This document shows positions 33,951 to 41,524 of a stretch of DNA of 64,000 nt, piece by piece (position 1 is the first letter of the stretch; each line of letters starts with the position of its first letter). Below the pieces are notes generated by a model. The model saw nothing but the letters and a program-made list of their open reading frames with translations. It was not told the origin of the DNA and searched no databases. The position numbers and the translations under genes are program-made. The DNA comes from Burkholderia territorii (GTDB lineage Bacteria; Pseudomonadota; Gammaproteobacteria; Burkholderiales; Burkholderiaceae), in contig NZ_CADFEJ010000016.1 of NCBI RefSeq assembly GCF_902833055.1, positions 1-64,000 on the forward strand. Direction: 5' to 3'.

Positions 33951-35206
33951 TGCACGCCCTCCACGGGAATCAGCCGGTAGCCGTCGTTACGCGTGCGCCA
34001 CGACAGGTAGATGCGCCCCGCATCGTCGAGCAGCTGCGGGTTGTCGCTCGCGCCCGACGTCGACGCGATCTCGCGCGGCGCCGACCAATGCTCGCCACGA
34101 TCGTCCGAGCGGCGCAGCTTGATGTGCATCGTGTCGCCGTCGAACGCCTTCCATGCGAGCCAGACCACATCGCCGCGTGCGACGAGCGCCGCATGCGACG
34201 CCTGCTCGGCCGGCACCGCCGGATTCGCGCCGAACGCCCAGGGCGTGCCGAGCGGCCGGCCATCGCGGTCGATGCGCGAATAGAACACGTCCGCTCGCCC
34301 GTCGACCACGCCGAACCACGCGATGTGCCGCGTGCCGTCCGGCGTGATCGCGAGCGCCGGCCCATGCTCGGGGCATGCTTCGACATGCCAGTTCGAAAAC
34401 GTCGCGCGCATCGGCACGACAGGCTCCGACGCAGACACGGGCAACGCCGCGAGCGCATGGTCGCGGATCTGCCCCGGGAACACGTTGCGCCACACGGCTT
34501 CGATGTGTCCCGCCGGATCGATCGCCATCGCGATCCGGCAGCATTCGCATGTGTGATCGGTCACCTTGCGCTCGGGCTCGAAGGACGCACCGCCGTCGCG
34601 CGACACCGCGTAGTAGACGGCTGCACCTTCGTACGCCTGCCCCGCTGCCTTCGCCGCGACGAGATCGCGCTTGTCGATCCACGCGATAACGACGTTGCCG
34701 GCCGGATCGACCGCCATCATGTCGAAGCGGTGCGTGATCGCCTGCCGGTCGCGATGCACGGTGACGGGCACGCTCCAGGTCGCGCCACCGTCGAGCGAAC
34801 GCGAGAAGCGCACCATGCCGGTGTACGGCGCATCGAGCGGCATCGACCACGATACGTACACCGCGCGACCATCCGGGCTCGTCGCGATCTTCGGGCGATT
34901 CTCCGCGCTCGTGTAGATCGGCTCGGGCATCGCGTTGACGGTCGCGGGTGCGGACAGCGTGCGGCCCGCGTCATCCGAGTGCGCGACGACGACATGCGCG
35001 CCTTCGACCCACGCGACCCACAGCCGATGCCGCACGTCGAATGCGGCGCCGCTCGCCAGCGGCTGCTTCTGCTGCGCCGGCGCGGCGTGCATGCCCATGT
35101 GCGCGGCATGCGGATCGGCCGCCGCCGGAGCGTCGTGCGCGGCGGCAGTCGACAACGCCGCGACCCACAACACGCAGCCTGCCGCAAACGATTTCACAGC
35201 GACCAT
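33947..35206 (-). CDS. Periplasmic BNR/sialidase-like protein with CECC motif
   Basis: A 419-aa exported beta-propeller-like protein with several Asp-box-like repeats (SDDAGRTLSAP, SLDGGATWS, SRDGGASFEP, SDDRGEHWSAP). The mature N-terminus is His/Met-rich (HDAPAAADPHAAHMGMH), and Cys220-Glu-Cys-Cys223 (TCECCRIAM) lies mid-protein; both suggest thiophilic metal binding rather than glycosidase activity. Position after a TonB receptor matches the periplasmic protein of the Bordetella bfrG copper-regulated operon. The ATG overlaps the receptor gene by 13 bp; a GTG at 35197 (GTGA with the receptor stop) gives a neater signal peptide and is an equally good start. Confidence 0.82.
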   Translation of the reverse strand: MVAVKSFAAGCVLWVAALSTAAAHDAPAAADPHAAHMGMHAAPAQQKQPLASGAAFDVRHRLWVAWVEGAHVVVAHSDDAGRTLSAPATVNAMPEPIYTSAENRPKIATSPDGRAVYVSWSMPLDAPYTGMVRFSRSLDGGATWSVPVTVHRDRQAITHRFDMMAVDPAGNVVIAWIDKRDLVAAKAAGQAYEGAAVYYAVSRDGGASFEPERKVTDHTCECCRIAMAIDPAGHIEAVWRNVFPGQIRDHALAALPVSASEPVVPMRATFSNWHVEACPEHGPALAITPDGTRHIAWFGVVDGRADVFYSRIDRDGRPLGTPWAFGANPAVPAEQASHAALVARGDVVWLAWKAFDGDTMHIKLRRSDDRGEHWSAPREIASTSGASDNPQLLDDAGRIYLSWRTRNDGYRLIPVEGVQ

Positions 35207-37548
35207 TTCAGTTCTCCGAAGAAAGTGCGGCCCGGATACGGATGGAACACGTAGTAGCGGCGGTCGGTCACGTTGTCGATGCCGACAGACGCCGTCCAGT
35301 GACGGTCGAAGCGGTAGCGCGCCTTCAGGTCGACGACCGTGAAGATGCTCGTGCCGCCGTACACGTCCGGATTCACGTCGCTGTTGTCGAGCGTATTGAA
35401 CTGGCGGCCCGAGTAGCGGACGCCGACGCTCGCGAGCCAGTGTTCATCGAAGCGATACGACGCGAGCAGGTTCGCGCGCATGCGCGGGATGCGCGGAAAG
35501 CGCGAGCCGACGTATGCCGGATTCGCGGTGTCGGCCAGGATCTGCGCATTGCTCGCCGACACGTTCGCGTCGATGTCGAGCCCGCGCAGCACGACGTTCT
35601 GGCCGCTGAATGCGAGCTCGACGCCGCGTACGCGCACGCGATCGACGTTCGAGATGTTGGTGATGCTCGACGCGCCCGACACTGTCGTCTGGCTGTAGAT
35701 CGAATCGCGCAGGTCGCTCTGGAACACGCTCGCGCGCACGACGCCGACGCCCACGTCGCGCTCGGCCGTGAAGTCCCAGTCGATTGCCTTTTCCGACCGC
35801 AGGTTCGGGTTGTTGTTGACGATCGCGTTGTTCGAGATCGTCCCCTGGAACAGCTCGCCGACGGTCGGGAAGCGCGTGCCGGTCGCGAACGATACGCGCA
35901 AGCGCCAGACGTCCGTCGCGTCCCATTGCAGCGCGACTTTCGGCGACAGCGCATTCGCGCTGCGGCCTGCGTAGCCGAGCGTGCCGGTGGCGTTGCCGAG
36001 CGCGCCGCCGTATGCATCCCAGCGTTCGTAGCGCACGCCGAGGGTCGCGAGCCAGCCGGGCGCGAAGCGCCACGCGTCCTGCGCGAACAGCGCCTGCGTG
36101 CGCGTGTCGCCCTGGTACACGCTGGCGAGCGACGTCGTCGGCCCGGCCAGCCAGTCGGCCGTGTTGTACGTGACGTTGCGCAGGAAATAGTTGTCGTAGT
36201 GATAGCCGAACGTGAACGCGTGGCCCTTCACTTCCGGCGCCTCGGCCTTCAGGTCGAACGTGCGCCAGCCCGTGCCGTCGCCCTGGAACAGCGTACCCGC
36301 ACCGCCCTGCACGGTCGATGCCGCGCGCAGCACGTCGCGCGACACGTCGTACGCGGACGCCACGCCCGACAGCCGCCAGCCCGAGTCGAGCCGGCCGTTC
36401 AGTCCGAGCGCGTACAGCCAGTTCTCCTGGTCGCCGCGCTGGGGCGCGAACGCGTTCGGCGCGACGGTCATGTTCCGGCCGCCGATCGACACGTTGCCGC
36501 CGTAGACGGGATTGCCGGCCGCATCGCGCAGGAAGGTTTCGCCGTGCTGCCGGTAATGGTTTTCCCAATGCCCGAGCGTCAGCGTCGCGTCGACATGGTC
36601 CGTGAACGCGTAGCCCATCCGGACCGTCTCGTTGATCTGCTCGGTCCGTTCGATGTTCTGCGCGCCGACGACCGTGCGCGGCTTGCCGTTCGGTCCGATG
36701 TCGGCAGCCGCCCCCGATACGGGCACCGCGGCGCCGAGCTTCGGGTTGTAGGCGGAATTGGGGCTCGCATACTGCATCGGCTGGCCGTCGTTCTCGAGCC
36801 GATCGAGCGACAACGAAAACCAGAACCTGCCGACGCGGTTCGCGATTCGCGCAGTCTGGTGATTGCCGCCGAAGCTGTCCGCGAACCCGTAGCCGTCGTG
36901 ATAGCGCTGCGTGAAGAACTGCGTCGACAGCGATGCCTCGAGCGCATCGGGGCGCCGCGTCGTCAGCAGCACGGTCGAGCCGATCGCATTGCCGGGATAA
37001 AGCGCGGAAAACGGACCATACAGCACGTCCACGCGCGCGATATCGTCGGGCGCGATCAGCGACCAGCGCGGCGGATACGCATAGCTCGAGCCCAGCAGGT
37101 TCGACAGCAACAGGCCGTCGGCGTAGACGAGCCCGCGCGCACTCTGCAATTCGTTGAAGTCGCGGCCGGCGAACACGCTGTTGCGGTCGCCGATGTAGCG
37201 CTTGCGAACCATCAGGTTCGGGGCGTATTTCAGCGCGTCCTCGGTGGTGACGTTGGTGTGCGCGTCGATCTGCTCGCGCGTGACCGATTCGACGACGGCC
37301 GGCGTATCGGGATCGACGGGTTGCCGCCGGGCGGTGACGCTAACGGCCATCAGCGTGTCCCCCGGCGACGCGGGCGTGACCGCGGCGACCGGTGCGGCAC
37401 GATCGGCCGGGGCGCCGGCGCCTGCCGGCAGCGGGTCGGCGGATACGACATCGACCGTGGCCGCCTGCGCAGCCGGCCATGCAAAAGCGGCCGCGCACGC
37501 GAGTGCGAGCCGGCCACGCGACGGCCGCGTAGCGAAGGTGAACGACAT
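35194..37548 (-). CDS. TonB-dependent outer-membrane receptor, probable copper uptake
   Basis: A 784-aa receptor. Signal peptide (AFAWPAAQAA, ~residues 20-30), a Pro/Ala-rich spacer with a possible TonB box (VSVTARR), a plug domain (AVVESVTREQIDAHTN, DIARVDVLYGPFSALYPGN) and a 22-strand barrel ending in the aromatic-rich FFGELKWSL. Substrate cannot be read from the barrel; the DUF2946 leader gene upstream and CECC/CGYC proteins downstream argue for copper. The ATG with AGGA upstream was preferred; in-frame sequence before it is low-complexity. Overlaps the next gene. Confidence 0.9.
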   Translation of the reverse strand: MSFTFATRPSRGRLALACAAAFAWPAAQAATVDVVSADPLPAGAGAPADRAAPVAAVTPASPGDTLMAVSVTARRQPVDPDTPAVVESVTREQIDAHTNVTTEDALKYAPNLMVRKRYIGDRNSVFAGRDFNELQSARGLVYADGLLLSNLLGSSYAYPPRWSLIAPDDIARVDVLYGPFSALYPGNAIGSTVLLTTRRPDALEASLSTQFFTQRYHDGYGFADSFGGNHQTARIANRVGRFWFSLSLDRLENDGQPMQYASPNSAYNPKLGAAVPVSGAAADIGPNGKPRTVVGAQNIERTEQINETVRMGYAFTDHVDATLTLGHWENHYRQHGETFLRDAAGNPVYGGNVSIGGRNMTVAPNAFAPQRGDQENWLYALGLNGRLDSGWRLSGVASAYDVSRDVLRAASTVQGGAGTLFQGDGTGWRTFDLKAEAPEVKGHAFTFGYHYDNYFLRNVTYNTADWLAGPTTSLASVYQGDTRTQALFAQDAWRFAPGWLATLGVRYERWDAYGGALGNATGTLGYAGRSANALSPKVALQWDATDVWRLRVSFATGTRFPTVGELFQGTISNNAIVNNNPNLRSEKAIDWDFTAERDVGVGVVRASVFQSDLRDSIYSQTTVSGASSITNISNVDRVRVRGVELAFSGQNVVLRGLDIDANVSASNAQILADTANPAYVGSRFPRIPRMRANLLASYRFDEHWLASVGVRYSGRQFNTLDNSDVNPDVYGGTSIFTVVDLKARYRFDRHWTASVGIDNVTDRRYYVFHPYPGRTFFGELKWSL

Positions 37549-37675
37549 GGATGAATTCCTGAAAACGTGACTGGACGCCGCCGGGCACGAGTCGACGCGC
37601 CGCGCGCATGCGGCGCGGCGCGCGGACCGGGCCGCGGGCGGCACGCACGCCACCGGGGCGCGCGAACGATATCAA
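37549..37675 (-). promoter_or_regulatory. cruR-receptor intercistronic region, candidate copper-controlled termination zone
   Basis: 127 bp separate the DUF2946 stop from the receptor ATG, whereas all later genes of the operon overlap. In Bordetella, copper sensed by nascent CruR triggers Rho-dependent termination in this interval. The stretch lacks an intrinsic terminator hairpin with T-run, which is compatible with that model. Confidence 0.45.
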
Positions 37676-38065
37676 TCAGGTCGGGACGTTTTCAGGCGGG
37701 CCGCGCGGCTGCGCGAGACGGATGCCCTTGCGGGGAAAAACAGGAACGGCCGGGGTGGCCGCCCGGTACGCGAACGCGCGCACGAAGCCCGGCAACGCAG
37801 GCAGGCTCGCACCGAGCGCCACGTTCGCCGCGAAGCCGGGACAGTACACGCAGTGCGGCACGCCGGCATGGTCGAACGATGACGTGCCGCGGTCGTCGTC
37901 CGGCTGCGCGAGGACGATCTGACGCGCGCCTGCCGCACTGCACAATTCGAGCGTGAGCTCGCCGGAACCGGTCGATGCGAGACGCGCATAGCCGATGACG
38001 GGCGACAGTACGTTCAGTACGAGCGCCAACCATACGAGGCCGATCCATCGCGTCGTTCGTTTCAT
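37676..38065 (-). CDS. cruR: DUF2946 protein, CruR-like copper-sensing upstream ORF
   Basis: A 129-aa DUF2946 protein with an N-terminal hydrophobic signal-like segment (residues ~6-26), Cys42, a conserved CxxC (HCVYCPGF, Cys72-Cys75) and a C-terminal RGPP (121-124) eight residues from the end. In Bordetella pertussis the homologous uORF binds copper through CxxC on the nascent chain and releases translation arrest at a C-terminal RAPP, controlling a downstream TonB-receptor operon. Here the order DUF2946, receptor, periplasmic protein is the same, and RGPP is a close variant. The start is the ATG following an extended -10 promoter by ~26 bp. Confidence 0.85.
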   Translation of the reverse strand: MKRTTRWIGLVWLALVLNVLSPVIGYARLASTGSGELTLELCSAAGARQIVLAQPDDDRGTSSFDHAGVPHCVYCPGFAANVALGASLPALPGFVRAFAYRAATPAVPVFPRKGIRLAQPRGPPENVPT

Positions 38066-38090
38066 TGCGGTCCAGGAAAAAGTGCGCGCA

Positions 38091-38099
38091 AGTATAACA
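38091..38099 (-). promoter_or_regulatory. Extended -10 promoter for the cruR operon
   Basis: On the minus strand TGTTATACT gives a TATACT -10 box with the TGn extension, 26 bp upstream of the cruR ATG. The -35 is weak, as usual for extended -10 promoters. Confidence 0.5.
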
Positions 38100-38230
38100 A
38101 GCGGTCCGATTGTTGCGATGCGCGTGATGCAATAGCCGGCATCGCACGGCGCGCCGCAGCGCATGTGCCGTTAATACAACAGAGACAAAATCTAACGATT
38201 CGCCACTGGCATAAATCCAAGCACGAGGTT

Positions 38231-38240
38231 GATAATCATT
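38231..38240 (+). promoter_or_regulatory. Fur-box-like half-site GATAATCATT
   Basis: Ten consecutive bases match the inner part of the Fur consensus, but the flanks match poorly (about 13 of 19 overall). It lies between the divergent cruR operon and a 48-aa gene, about 22 bp before the latter's start. Iron control is only a possibility. Confidence 0.3.
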
Positions 38241-38261
38241 GAACCTGCTGGAGAAATGACC

Positions 38262-38408
38262 ATGGACGAAAGACCAACCCGCATGCCCCCGCCCGAGCAA
38301 GTGATGAGCCCGGATCCGGAACCTGTCGGCGTGGAATTCCTCGCCGAATTGCCCGAGCATGTGCGGGCATTCTTCGACGAGCAGCACAAGCTGTACTCGC
38401 CGAAGTGA
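38262..38408 (+). CDS. Small acidic conserved-looking protein (48 aa)
   Basis: Not recognised. It begins MDERPTRMPPPE, has a Pro/Glu-rich middle and ends in an amphipathic stretch (LAELPEHVRAFFDEQHKLY). GGAG lies 8 bp before this ATG; another ATG six bases upstream is too close to that site. No signal peptide or membrane segment. The good ribosome binding site and the isolated compact frame support a real gene. It is divergent from the copper operon and next to a Fur-like half-site, so metal-related expression is conceivable. Confidence 0.6.
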   Translation: MDERPTRMPPPEQVMSPDPEPVGVEFLAELPEHVRAFFDEQHKLYSPK

Positions 38409-38628
38409 ACCTGCGTTCCGTTCCGTAACCGCCGCGTGTCGATCGATATCGTGCGGTTCATCGCTGCGTTTTCGGCGCAGATCGCTTCGCACCCGGGCTG
38501 CAACGGCCTGACGGTGCCGGATCGGCGCGTCCGCTGATTCTTCTGTCGCGTCGTTCCGCCGCGCGACTGTCTTCGTCTATTCTTCTGGTTTTCCACTTCC
38601 GGCCCGCCCGGTTCTCCCGATCGTTCCG

Positions 38629-39222
38629 ATGAAACAAGCCATTCGTGCCAGCGCCGCTGTCGCCGCGCTCGGTGTCGCCCTTCTTTCGTCGCCGCACGTC
38701 GCGCGCGCGGACGGCGACGATACCGCACTCACCAACCTCGTCGCGCTCGCATCGCAGCGGCTCGCGCTTGCCGAACCCGTCGCCAGATGGAAATGGGCGA
38801 ACCACAAGGCAATCGAAGACCGGCCGCGCGAAGCGGCATTGCTTGCGTCCGTCGAGAAACGCGCCGGAGAGTCCGGCGTGGATCCGGCATTCGCGCGTAC
38901 GTTCTTCGAGGATCAGATCGCCGCCAGCAAGGACGTGCAGAACGCGCTCTTTGCCGCGTGGCGCGCGACGCGGCCGCCGGAAGGCGCACCGCCCGATCTC
39001 GCGACCAGCACGCGCCCGGCGCTCGACCGGCTCACGCAGAAAATGCTGGCCGGCCTCGCACAAGTCGCCCCGCTGCGCGACGCGCCCGACTGCCAGGCGC
39101 GGCTTGCACGCAGCATCGCAAACTGGAAGACGCTCACCCGCTACGACCCGAGCCAGACGCAGGCGCTCGGCGTCGCGCTGTCGCACGTCTGCTCGGCCGG
39201 CGGCGCCAGCGCGATCGGCTGA
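38629..39222 (+). CDS. Periplasmic chorismate mutase, AroQ-gamma class
   Basis: A 197-aa secreted chorismate mutase, converting chorismate to prephenate outside the cytoplasm. Signal peptide ends near HVARADG (~28). The all-helical core has the class signature: QRLALAEPVARWKWANHKAIEDRPREAALL (seen in two pieces, active-site Arg and Lys), DPAFARTFFEDQIAASKDVQ, and a C-terminal helix pair with two cysteines (DCQARL; SHVCSAGG) that form the family disulfide. Exported versions occur in several pathogens and their role is unclear. Single gene. Confidence 0.9.
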   Translation: MKQAIRASAAVAALGVALLSSPHVARADGDDTALTNLVALASQRLALAEPVARWKWANHKAIEDRPREAALLASVEKRAGESGVDPAFARTFFEDQIAASKDVQNALFAAWRATRPPEGAPPDLATSTRPALDRLTQKMLAGLAQVAPLRDAPDCQARLARSIANWKTLTRYDPSQTQALGVALSHVCSAGGASAIG

Positions 39223-39257
39223 CGGCGCACGGCCATTGCACGCTGCGGCCGGGATGC

Positions 39258-40385
39258 TCAGTCGGCGGGCGTGAGTGCCGCTAGCGGAACCAGTTGCAGG
39301 CCGCGCGCGAGATGCGTCTGCAGCAAGCGATGCGTATGCGGCTCGAACGCGCCGTCCGCGCCGTCAGCCGCAAGCTGGGCCGCCGCATCGAGCGACTCGG
39401 CCACGCCCAGATAGCGCCAGCCGTCGATCACGTGAAACAGCCGGCGCTCGCCACTCGCCTCGAACGTGACCGGGCCGCCGAACGGCCAGGGTGCATGGCC
39501 GGCACGGGCGCTTTCGGCGGCCGGACGCCGGTTGTATGACGGACGCAGGCGAGCGATCCACTGCGCTTCCGCAAGCATTGCGCCGAGTTCGTTGCCGGTC
39601 TCCCGCCATTCGACGCGCCGCACCTGCTGCGCGATGCGCATTTCCTTCGACGAGCGCCGCTCGCCCGTCAGCAGCGCGCGCAAGCGCTGCCGCACGCGCA
39701 CGCTGCGGCCGACGTACAGCGCTTCGTCGCCCTCCCCGAACAGCGCGTACACGCCGCATCCGGCCGGCGCCGTATCGAGCCACGCTTCGGTCATGCCGCC
39801 CGCGAGGCGGAAGTGGCGCGTGGTGCGTGCAATCTGGTCGCGCAGACGATCGAGCGGCACGATCTCGTGCAATTGCCGCCAGAACTGCCAGAGGAGATCG
39901 GCATCCGCGAGCGCGCGATGGCGGGCGGCGGGGACGAGACCGTGGCGTTCGATCAGCGCATCGAGTCCGTGTCGCGCCTCCCGCGGAAACAGCGCGCGCG
40001 ACAGCCGCACCGTGCAGAGTACGTCCGGATTGAATGCGAAGCCGGCGCGCTCGAATTCGGCACGCAGGAAGCCGCGGTCGAAGCTCGCGTTGTGCGCGAC
40101 GAACAGCTTGCCGTCGAGCCGCTCGAACAACCCGGGCGCGAGCGACGCGAACGACGGCGCGTCGCGCACCATCTCATCGGAAATGCCCGTCAGTTGCTGG
40201 ATGAATGGCGGAATCGATTGCCCCGGATTGACCAGCGTCGTCCATGTCGATACGCCGAGCGGACTGATTTCGACCACGCCGATTTCGGTAATGCGGTGCT
40301 CGGCGGACGAGCCGCCGGTGGTTTCGAGGTCGACGAAGACGAGCGGCTGTTCGCAGGCGGGATCGGATGGACTGAAGTCGGACAT
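39258..40385 (-). CDS. 3'-5' exonuclease / GIY-YIG endonuclease fusion protein
   Basis: A 375-aa DNA-processing enzyme. Residues ~15-180 form a DEDDh exonuclease like DNA polymerase III epsilon (FVDLETTGG, HNASFDRGFLRAEF, HRALADADLLWQFW). Residues ~210-290 form a GIY-YIG nuclease module like UvrC/Cho (GCGVYALFGEGDEALYVGRS, RIAQQVRRVEWRETGNEL). The rest is an undefined C-terminal part. The combination is known from DnaQ-like/Cho fusions and suggests a repair role. The ATG MSDFSPSDP was chosen over a 37-codon extension without family similarity. Confidence 0.88.
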   Translation of the reverse strand: MSDFSPSDPACEQPLVFVDLETTGGSSAEHRITEIGVVEISPLGVSTWTTLVNPGQSIPPFIQQLTGISDEMVRDAPSFASLAPGLFERLDGKLFVAHNASFDRGFLRAEFERAGFAFNPDVLCTVRLSRALFPREARHGLDALIERHGLVPAARHRALADADLLWQFWRQLHEIVPLDRLRDQIARTTRHFRLAGGMTEAWLDTAPAGCGVYALFGEGDEALYVGRSVRVRQRLRALLTGERRSSKEMRIAQQVRRVEWRETGNELGAMLAEAQWIARLRPSYNRRPAAESARAGHAPWPFGGPVTFEASGERRLFHVIDGWRYLGVAESLDAAAQLAADGADGAFEPHTHRLLQTHLARGLQLVPLAALTPAD

Positions 40386-40494
40386 GAAAGGACGGAAAAG
40401 CGATGCTTCCGTGAGTATGCACCGGCACGCGTGTTCGCGACAGTCCGAAACGGATTCGATTCGCCGGTCACGGGTTTTCGTGCCCCGGAAAAAC

Positions 40495-40518
40495 AAAAAG
40501 CCCCCGCGCTGCGGGGGC
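40495..40518 (-). terminator. Terminator of the cold-shock gene
   Basis: On the minus strand the stem GCCCCCGC/GCGGGGGC is followed by a TTTTTG run, ~30 bp downstream of the cold-shock stop. Confidence 0.8.
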
Positions 40519-40545
40519 CGGACGTGATCGGCAATGCGTGGCGCG

Positions 40546-40749
40546 TCAAACCGCCTGGATATTCGCTGCCTGCTTGCCTTTCGGCCCGATTTTCACGTCG
40601 AAGGAAACGCGCTGGTTCTCCTTCAGCGTTTTGAAACCTTCCATCCGGATTTCGGAAAAGTGCGCAAACAAATCTTCGCCGCCATTGTCGGACGTAATAA
40701 AACCGAAACCTTTAGCATCGTTAAACCATTTTACGATACCGGTATCCAT
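40546..40749 (-). CDS. CspA-family cold-shock protein
   Basis: A 67-aa single OB-fold RNA/DNA-binding protein that acts as an RNA chaperone. RNP1 (KGFGFITSDN, ~residues 14-23) and RNP2 (DLFAHFSEI, ~27-35) are intact, as is the GKQAANIQ C-terminus. The ATG at MDTGIVKWF gives the usual length; a GTG five codons upstream is less likely. A sigma-70 promoter ~118 bp upstream implies a leader of about 110 nt, typical of thermosensitive csp mRNAs. Terminator downstream; monocistronic. Confidence 0.95.
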   Translation of the reverse strand: MDTGIVKWFNDAKGFGFITSDNGGEDLFAHFSEIRMEGFKTLKENQRVSFDVKIGPKGKQAANIQAV

Positions 40750-40866
40750 ACCTTCGTTCCCCACTCGTTTAGATCAAAAAAGCTACTGTTTATAGCCGCC
40801 TCCCGACATCCCGCAACGGCGCGCCGATACTCCCCCCAGCGCTCCGCCCGGGGACGGAGTGCTGAC

Positions 40867-40896
40867 TTTATAAATTGGACAATCCGGGTGCGTCAA
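40867..40896 (-). promoter_or_regulatory. Promoter of the cold-shock gene with long 5' leader
   Basis: On the minus strand TTGACG (40891-40896), 18-bp spacer, TATAAA (40867-40872). Transcription would start near 40860 and leave ~110 nt untranslated before the ATG. The remaining gap up to 41142 is AT-rich and holds no other gene; on the plus strand TAAAAT (41063-41068) may serve the 41143 gene. Confidence 0.7.
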
Positions 40897-41142
40897 GGAA
40901 ATTTTTGGCGGTTTCTTTATCAAAAAAACGTCAATACCGCTGGAATCGGTACACCATCGCCTTTCATTAATTGATCCGCATCAAAAACCTGTCAATATTA
41001 CCGGGATGTCAATCACGCATAATCGAAATGATGAAAAACCTACCGGGGACAAATCGGAGCGGTAAAATCCTCGGGTTTTTTCCGGATTGCTAAGAGCGTC
41101 GGACGTTGCGATGCTGGGGCAATGCAATGGAAGGAGAAGGTC

Positions 41143-41406
41143 ATGTGGCTGGACGGAATCAAACGCTTCGCGAGTCGGCTCGCACGCGTACGCCGCAAGT
41201 CCCGCGCGCTGGCCGAGTCCCGTGAAAAGCCGTGCGACACCGAGTTCGACCCGACCTGGCACGGCGATCATTGGCAGAACCTGCTGGCGTCACCGCTGGA
41301 CGCTCGCCACTACGTGATGGAAGACTGGACGTACACGCCACCGCAGGCCGATGCCCGCGACACGCCGCCAACGGGCAAGCGCAAGCGACGCTCGTACGCG
41401 CAATAG
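41143..41406 (+). CDS. Small basic hypothetical protein (87 aa)
   Basis: Unrecognised. It begins MWLDGIKRFASRLARVRRKS, an amphipathic, strongly basic helix, followed by an acidic/aromatic middle (DPTWHGDHWQNLL, HYVMEDWTYTPP) and a basic tail (GKRKRRSYAQ). There is no signal peptide. AAGGAGAAGG lies just before the ATG, a very strong ribosome binding site, and a TAAAAT box lies 75 bp upstream, so the gene is probably real. Function unknown; nucleic-acid or membrane binding is possible from its charge. Confidence 0.7.
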   Translation: MWLDGIKRFASRLARVRRKSRALAESREKPCDTEFDPTWHGDHWQNLLASPLDARHYVMEDWTYTPPQADARDTPPTGKRKRRSYAQ

Positions 41407-41428
41407 GGAATCCGGCAGGAACGCAGGC

Positions 41429-41512
41429 AAAAAAAAGCGCGACTGGGAAGTCGCGCCGACAAAGGTTTGGAGATCTTTTCCGTCAACGAAAAAGTCTGCT
41501 TCGGAAAGCAGA
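41429..41512 (-). ncRNA. Candidate three-hairpin small RNA
   Basis: Read on the minus strand, ~84 nt fold into three consecutive stem-loops: 7 bp with a UCCG loop (41512-41495), 8 bp with a UUGA loop directly adjoining it (41494-41475), then after a single-stranded stretch an 8-bp GC-rich terminator stem (41456-41437) ending in eight U (41436-41429). A TATACT -10 box sits 7 bp before the first hairpin. No open reading frame fits. The -35 is poor, so expression is not certain. I do not recognise it as a named RNA. Confidence 0.55.
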
Positions 41513-41518
41513 GATCGC

Positions 41519-41524
41519 AGTATA
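41519..41524 (-). promoter_or_regulatory. -10 box of the candidate small RNA
   Basis: TATACT on the minus strand, correctly placed for a start at ~41512; no convincing -35 at 16-18 bp. Confidence 0.4.
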
